Notes under the pieces: generated by a model
Told to the model about the DNA's origin: nothing
The model's input: the letters and a program-made list of their open reading frames with translations, nothing else
The model's database searches: none
Origin: Pseudoduganella aquatica
GTDB lineage: Bacteria; Pseudomonadota; Gammaproteobacteria; Burkholderiales; Burkholderiaceae_D
Length of the DNA: 32,987 nucleotides
Assembly: GCF_009857595.1 (NCBI RefSeq)
Contig: NZ_WWCU01000051.1
Span: 1 to 32,987, forward strand
Direction: 5' to 3'
In this document: positions 29,717-32,987 of the stretch, piece after piece
Numbering within the stretch: the first letter of the stretch is position 1
How the letters are laid out: the number at the start of each line of letters is the position of its first letter
Position numbers and translations under genes: made by a program

Positions 29717-31195
29717 ATGACTTCCATCTCCACGCTCTCAAATTGGCAGCCGGTCACCCCGCGCGCGCCGGCTTCCCCCCCCAAAGCCGCTACCCCGGCA
29801 ATGGACTGGGCCTCCCCCTCCACCGTCGTTAAGCTGAGTTCGGCCGGCCTTGCCGCAGCCAGGCAAAGCGAAGCGGAGGAAATCACCCTGCCGCCCACCA
29901 CCGCCATGCGCTTCAAGGACCTGGGCGCCGACATGCTGGGCCAGTTCAAGGCTGGCGCGGTCATCCCTGTCGAGCAGGCGGCCCTGCCCGAGACGGTGGA
30001 CAACAAATTCAGCCTCAGCATCACCACCCGCAGCGGCGTAAAGGTGGACCTCACGCTGGCCAGCCTGGACGACGGCATGGCCTTGCAGGTGAGCGCCAGC
30101 GGCGAGCTGAACGACGACGAACGCAACGCGCTGTCCGGCCTGGCGGCGGGCTTCCAGGCCGCCATCGACGGCATGGCGCTGGACGACCAGCAGATACGCC
30201 TGGGTGGGCTAGCCGGCTTCGACAGCAAATTCCTGCAGTCGGTGGACTTCCACGCCGCCGTCAAGCAGAGCACCCTGCCCCCAAGCACGCAAACGCTGGA
30301 CTTCCATGCGGACGGCACGCAGCGCAAGGTAAGCATAGGCGGCGCGGCCGGCAAGGCCGAGGTCAGCATCGACACCAGCAAGCTGGAGAGCCTGGGCACC
30401 AGGGAGCAGCAGAACAAGGCCATCAGCAGCTATCTGAAGGAATTCGACCAGGCCACCGCGCGCGGCCACGGCGACGCCAAGCTGATGACCATGTTCAAGG
30501 ACGCTTTCTCGGACATGAGCCGCACTTCCACCCGCGAGGCGGAACAGGACCGTGGCCTTTCCCTGCCGGGCAAGTGGACGCTGGCGGCCGAAGACCACGC
30601 CGCGCTGACGGGGCTGGCCGACTTCAGCGCCTCCGTCACCCAGGCGCCGGCATGGAGCAATCCGCTTCGGCTGGGCGAGAAGGACAGCTTCAGCTACGAA
30701 GTGTCGCAGAACACCCGCACCGAAGGCGAACGCCGCGACGACCGCACCATCGCGCAGAGCCAGCAGTCGCACCTGAGCGCCCAGTTCCACGAGCCGCTGA
30801 AAAAAGGCGGCGCGCTGAAACTCGACACCACGCCACAATCGCAGAACTACGAGTACCACCTGATCGACGACACCGCCAGCAGCAATGTCGAGTTGGGCTA
30901 CAAGGACGGCAAGCTGGTCAAGGCCAGCCTGCTGCAGACCGCCAGCCAGTCCGAACAGGTGCTGAAATTCATGATGGGCAAGCTCGCTTCGGACAAGACC
31001 ACGCCCACCAGCCACACGCTGGCGCGCGACCTGATGGACTCGCTGGCCCTGTACCAGTCCGGCGCCCCCGCCCGAAGCGCGGACGAGACCAGCGAGGCGC
31101 GCGACGAGCGCCGCAAGCAGAGCCTGTCCGCGCTGAGCGGCAATATGTTCCTGCTCGCCACCCCCAGCGAACTGGCCGCCCGCGACAGCCTTTGA
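29717..31195 (+). CDS. Large soluble protein of unknown function
   Basis: 492 residues; I do not recognise a family. There is no signal peptide and no membrane helix. The first 60 residues are Pro-, Ser- and Ala-rich and look unstructured, with a VVKLSSAGLAAARQSEAEE element. The rest alternates amphipathic strands and helices: FSLSITTRSGVKVDLTLASLDDGMALQVSASGELNDDERNALSGLAAGFQAAIDGM (about 97-152), STQTLDFHADG, SKLESLGTREQQNKAISSYLKEFDQA and a C-terminal helix region with NMFLLATPSEL. It has its own start with no clear ribosome site. A coiled-coil membrane protein gene follows on the same strand. No function can be assigned. Confidence 0.72.
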   Translation: MTSISTLSNWQPVTPRAPASPPKAATPAMDWASPSTVVKLSSAGLAAARQSEAEEITLPPTTAMRFKDLGADMLGQFKAGAVIPVEQAALPETVDNKFSLSITTRSGVKVDLTLASLDDGMALQVSASGELNDDERNALSGLAAGFQAAIDGMALDDQQIRLGGLAGFDSKFLQSVDFHAAVKQSTLPPSTQTLDFHADGTQRKVSIGGAAGKAEVSIDTSKLESLGTREQQNKAISSYLKEFDQATARGHGDAKLMTMFKDAFSDMSRTSTREAEQDRGLSLPGKWTLAAEDHAALTGLADFSASVTQAPAWSNPLRLGEKDSFSYEVSQNTRTEGERRDDRTIAQSQQSHLSAQFHEPLKKGGALKLDTTPQSQNYEYHLIDDTASSNVELGYKDGKLVKASLLQTASQSEQVLKFMMGKLASDKTTPTSHTLARDLMDSLALYQSGAPARSADETSEARDERRKQSLSALSGNMFLLATPSELAARDSL

Positions 31196-31250
31196 CTGGC
31201 CTCAACCGCCAACCGTGGCGTGATTGACAGTGGCAGGCCGCAGGCCGATC

Positions 31251-31763
31251 ATGCTTTTTATGAGCGCTGCCACTGACAAGGACTACATCGACGCCACGGT
31301 CCAGGCCGCCACGGCCAGGATGGAGAATGACGCCCAAAAAACGAACACCGAGCTGATTGTCACCTTGAAAGACTATCAAACCGAGTTCAGGCAGGCCAAT
31401 GCCAAATTGACAGCCACATTAAGCGAATATCAAGCCGAGTTCAGGCAAGCAAACGCAGCGAATCACGCCCGTATGGACAGCATTGAACTGGCATTGAAAT
31501 CCGGCCTTAAAAACATTGAGCAGGAAAACGCCATTCGAATTGCCCAATTCGAGGCCAATCTCCAGCGCGCACTGAGCGAAACGATCAAATGGGTCGCCGG
31601 CACCGTCATTGCAGGCGTGGCGGTCTCGACTTCGGTGACCGCGTTTTTGATCAGCAACTCTGGGCAGAAGTCGGCACCATTGCAGCCGATCGTCATCTAC
31701 GCCGCGCCGGCCGCGGTCCCTGCCGCAGCGCCGCCTCCGGCCATCAGCGGCGCGCCCAAGTAA
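31251..31763 (+). CDS. Membrane-anchored coiled-coil protein
   Basis: 170 residues from the ATG at 31251 (ATG at 31260 is an alternative; the frame opens at a TTG at 31224). Residues about 10-110 are a long hydrophilic helix, probably coiled coil, containing two copies of an 18-residue unit (DYQTEFRQANAKLTATLS / EYQAEFRQANA...). A membrane helix follows (WVAGTVIAGVAVSTSVTAFLIS), then a Pro- and Ala-rich tail (AAPAAVPAAAPPPA). The layout resembles DUF1640-like or phage-type coiled-coil membrane proteins, but no family can be fixed. The base composition looks less GC-rich than its neighbours over 31260-31560, so it may be acquired DNA. Confidence 0.7.
   Translation: MLFMSAATDKDYIDATVQAATARMENDAQKTNTELIVTLKDYQTEFRQANAKLTATLSEYQAEFRQANAANHARMDSIELALKSGLKNIEQENAIRIAQFEANLQRALSETIKWVAGTVIAGVAVSTSVTAFLISNSGQKSAPLQPIVIYAAPAAVPAAAPPPAISGAPK
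31374..31457 (+). repeat. Imperfect tandem repeat of 54 bases
   Basis: The unit starting TATCAAACCGAGTTCAGGCA at 31374 recurs at 31428 (TATCAAGCCGAGTTCAGGCA), 54 bases or 18 codons later, and encodes the repeated YQxEFRQANA segment of the coiled coil. The second copy is clear for about 30 bases. Confidence 0.8.
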
Positions 31764-31900
31764 GGCGCTATTCTTTCAGCACCATGTCGATGCACATCAC
31801 CGCCGACAGGTTTTGGGCGGAAACTGCGTGCATGGACATCCTCGTGCTTGTAGGAATACGCATTCTCGCCGATTTGCATGTGAGCAATGTTCACACAATG

Positions 31901-32987
31901 TCACAGCACCAGCGTCCGGCGCGGCACGAGCTGGAATGACTCCACCAGCTGCGCCAGCGCCCCGGCCTGGCCGCGCATATTCTCGGCCGCGCAAGCGGCT
32001 TGCTCAACCAGCGCGGCGTTCTGCTGCGTGGTGGCGTCGATCAGGCTGATGGCGTGGTTGAGCTGGTCGATGCCGGCGCGCTGCTCCTGGCTGGCGGTGC
32101 TGATGTCGGCCATCAAGGTCGCGGCCTGCTGCACCGAGTCCACCAGCGCCGACATGGTCCGCCCCGCGCCATCCGCCAGGCGGCTGCCGGTGGCGGTCTG
32201 TTCGACCGCGCCGCCGATCAGCGCCTTGATTTCCCGGGCCGCCGCCGCCGAACGCTGCGCCAGCTGCCGCACTTCGGACGCCACCGCCGCGAAACCGCGC
32301 CCCTGCTCGCCCGCCCGCGCCGCCTCCACCGCCGCATTGAGCGCCAGGATATTGGTCTGGAAAGCGATACCATCGATCACGCCGATAATGTCCGCAATCC
32401 GCCGCGAACCGGCTTCAATGGCGGCCATGGTCGCCACCACCTCCTGCACGGCGTAGCCGCCTGCCTGCGCGGTGCCGGCCGCCGCGTCCACCAGGCGGTG
32501 CGCCTCGTGCGCGTTGTCCGCATTCTGGCGCACCGTGGCGGCCAGCTCGGACATGGAAGATGCGGTCTCGCCCAGCGCGCCGGCCTGCGCCTCGGTGCGC
32601 CCGGACAGGTCCGCGTTGCCCCGGGCAATCTCCTCCGCGCCGCTGTTGACCACGCTGGTCACCTCCTTGATCTGGCCAACCAGCAGCTTGATATTGGTCT
32701 GCAGCACACGCAAGCCTTCCGACACCGCCGCCACCTCGCCGCTGCCGCGCGCGTCGATACGCGCGCTCAGGTCGCCTGCGCTCATGTGCGCGATCGCATC
32801 CTGCATGGCGCGCAGCCGCTGTGCCAGCATGCGGTGCAGCAGCACGGCGCCCGCGCCGCTCAGCCCAACCGACAGCGCACCAAACAGCGCACAGCCAGCG
32901 GCACTGCCGGCATAGGACGCGCCCACGGCCAGCGCCGCCGGCAGCGCGCCGGCGGCGGCCATGGCGCCCAGGCGCGCGCCGACCGGC
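31901..32987 (-). CDS. Methyl-accepting chemotaxis protein, C-terminal part (5' end outside window)
   Basis: The frame stays open to the right edge, so the N-terminus is missing; an internal Met at 32962 is not taken as the start. The visible part has a hydrophobic stretch of one or two helices (AALAVGASYAGSAAGCALFGALSVGLSGAGAVLLHRML), a HAMP domain (MLAQRLRAMQDAIAHMSAGDLSARID) and the full signalling domain with the hairpin tip GIAFQTNILALNAAVEAARAG and RGFAAVASEVRQLAQRSAAAAREIK, which contacts CheA and CheW. No NWETF-type tail for CheR binding is seen; the protein ends in QLVPRRTLVL. The sensed signal cannot be told because the ligand domain is off the window. Confidence 0.94.
   Translation of the reverse strand, partial: PVGARLGAMAAAGALPAALAVGASYAGSAAGCALFGALSVGLSGAGAVLLHRMLAQRLRAMQDAIAHMSAGDLSARIDARGSGEVAAVSEGLRVLQTNIKLLVGQIKEVTSVVNSGAEEIARGNADLSGRTEAQAGALGETASSMSELAATVRQNADNAHEAHRLVDAAAGTAQAGGYAVQEVVATMAAIEAGSRRIADIIGVIDGIAFQTNILALNAAVEAARAGEQGRGFAAVASEVRQLAQRSAAAAREIKALIGGAVEQTATGSRLADGAGRTMSALVDSVQQAATLMADISTASQEQRAGIDQLNHAISLIDATTQQNAALVEQAACAAENMRGQAGALAQLVESFQLVPRRTLVL

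Noticed and set aside
31764..31900. Short open frames between the coiled-coil and MCP genes
   Set aside because: No ribosome site, no family and no coding bias; I see nothing supportable in this 137-base gap.
31901..32962. MCP as a complete gene starting at 32962
   Set aside because: The frame continues without a stop to the window edge and a ligand-sensing domain is missing, so the true start is outside.

Overview
The window is high-GC, gene-dense DNA from a Gram-negative bacterium. Two TonB-dependent receptors, many Sec signal peptides, a paired cphA'/cphA cyanophycin locus, and LytS/LytTR, BlaI/M56 and MCP genes with this flavour point to a betaproteobacterium, most likely Oxalobacteraceae of the Massilia/Duganella type. 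The taxon is an inference; no rRNA or tRNA gene is visible.

Left edge (1-1600): the 3' end of an IS30-family transposase, then a small leftward pair encoding a YjbR-like protein and a YdcF/DUF218-like protein. 1600-9850: a cyanophycin locus. Leftward cphA' and cphA (cyanophycin synthetase paralogs) end at a strong terminator. Divergently, an unusual ABC exporter, a DUF1854 protein and a NUDIX hydrolase overlap one another. The two synthetases show reciprocal loss of active-site motifs: cphA keeps the Mur-ligase P-loop but lacks the N-domain HxxEH motif, and cphA' shows the opposite. This suggests an obligate pair.

9850-18500: envelope and signalling genes. These are a small secreted single-span protein, a leftward operon of secreted protein, LytS-type kinase and LytTR regulator, a secreted alpha/beta hydrolase, a TonB-dependent receptor, and a BlaI repressor with an M56/M23 fused metallopeptidase. 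BlaI has a clear promoter overlapped by a palindromic operator.

18500-19400: a hemerythrin-like protein and a DUF454 membrane protein, convergent over a hairpin. 19660-29600: a carbohydrate region with a secreted CE4-like deacetylase, a GH115 alpha-glucuronidase-like enzyme coupled to a GH2-like enzyme with an atypical acid/base site, a GntR/FCD regulator and a second TonB-dependent receptor. Together they suggest uptake and breakdown of a glucuronate-bearing plant polysaccharide. 29700-31760: two unrecognised proteins, one large and soluble, one a membrane-anchored coiled coil. Right edge: the C-terminal part of a methyl-accepting chemotaxis protein that runs off the window.

No gene-free stretch exceeds 300 bases. 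The longest, 19393-19666, holds one hairpin and presumably the promoters of the two diverging genes. I saw no CRISPR array, RNA gene, prophage or integron.
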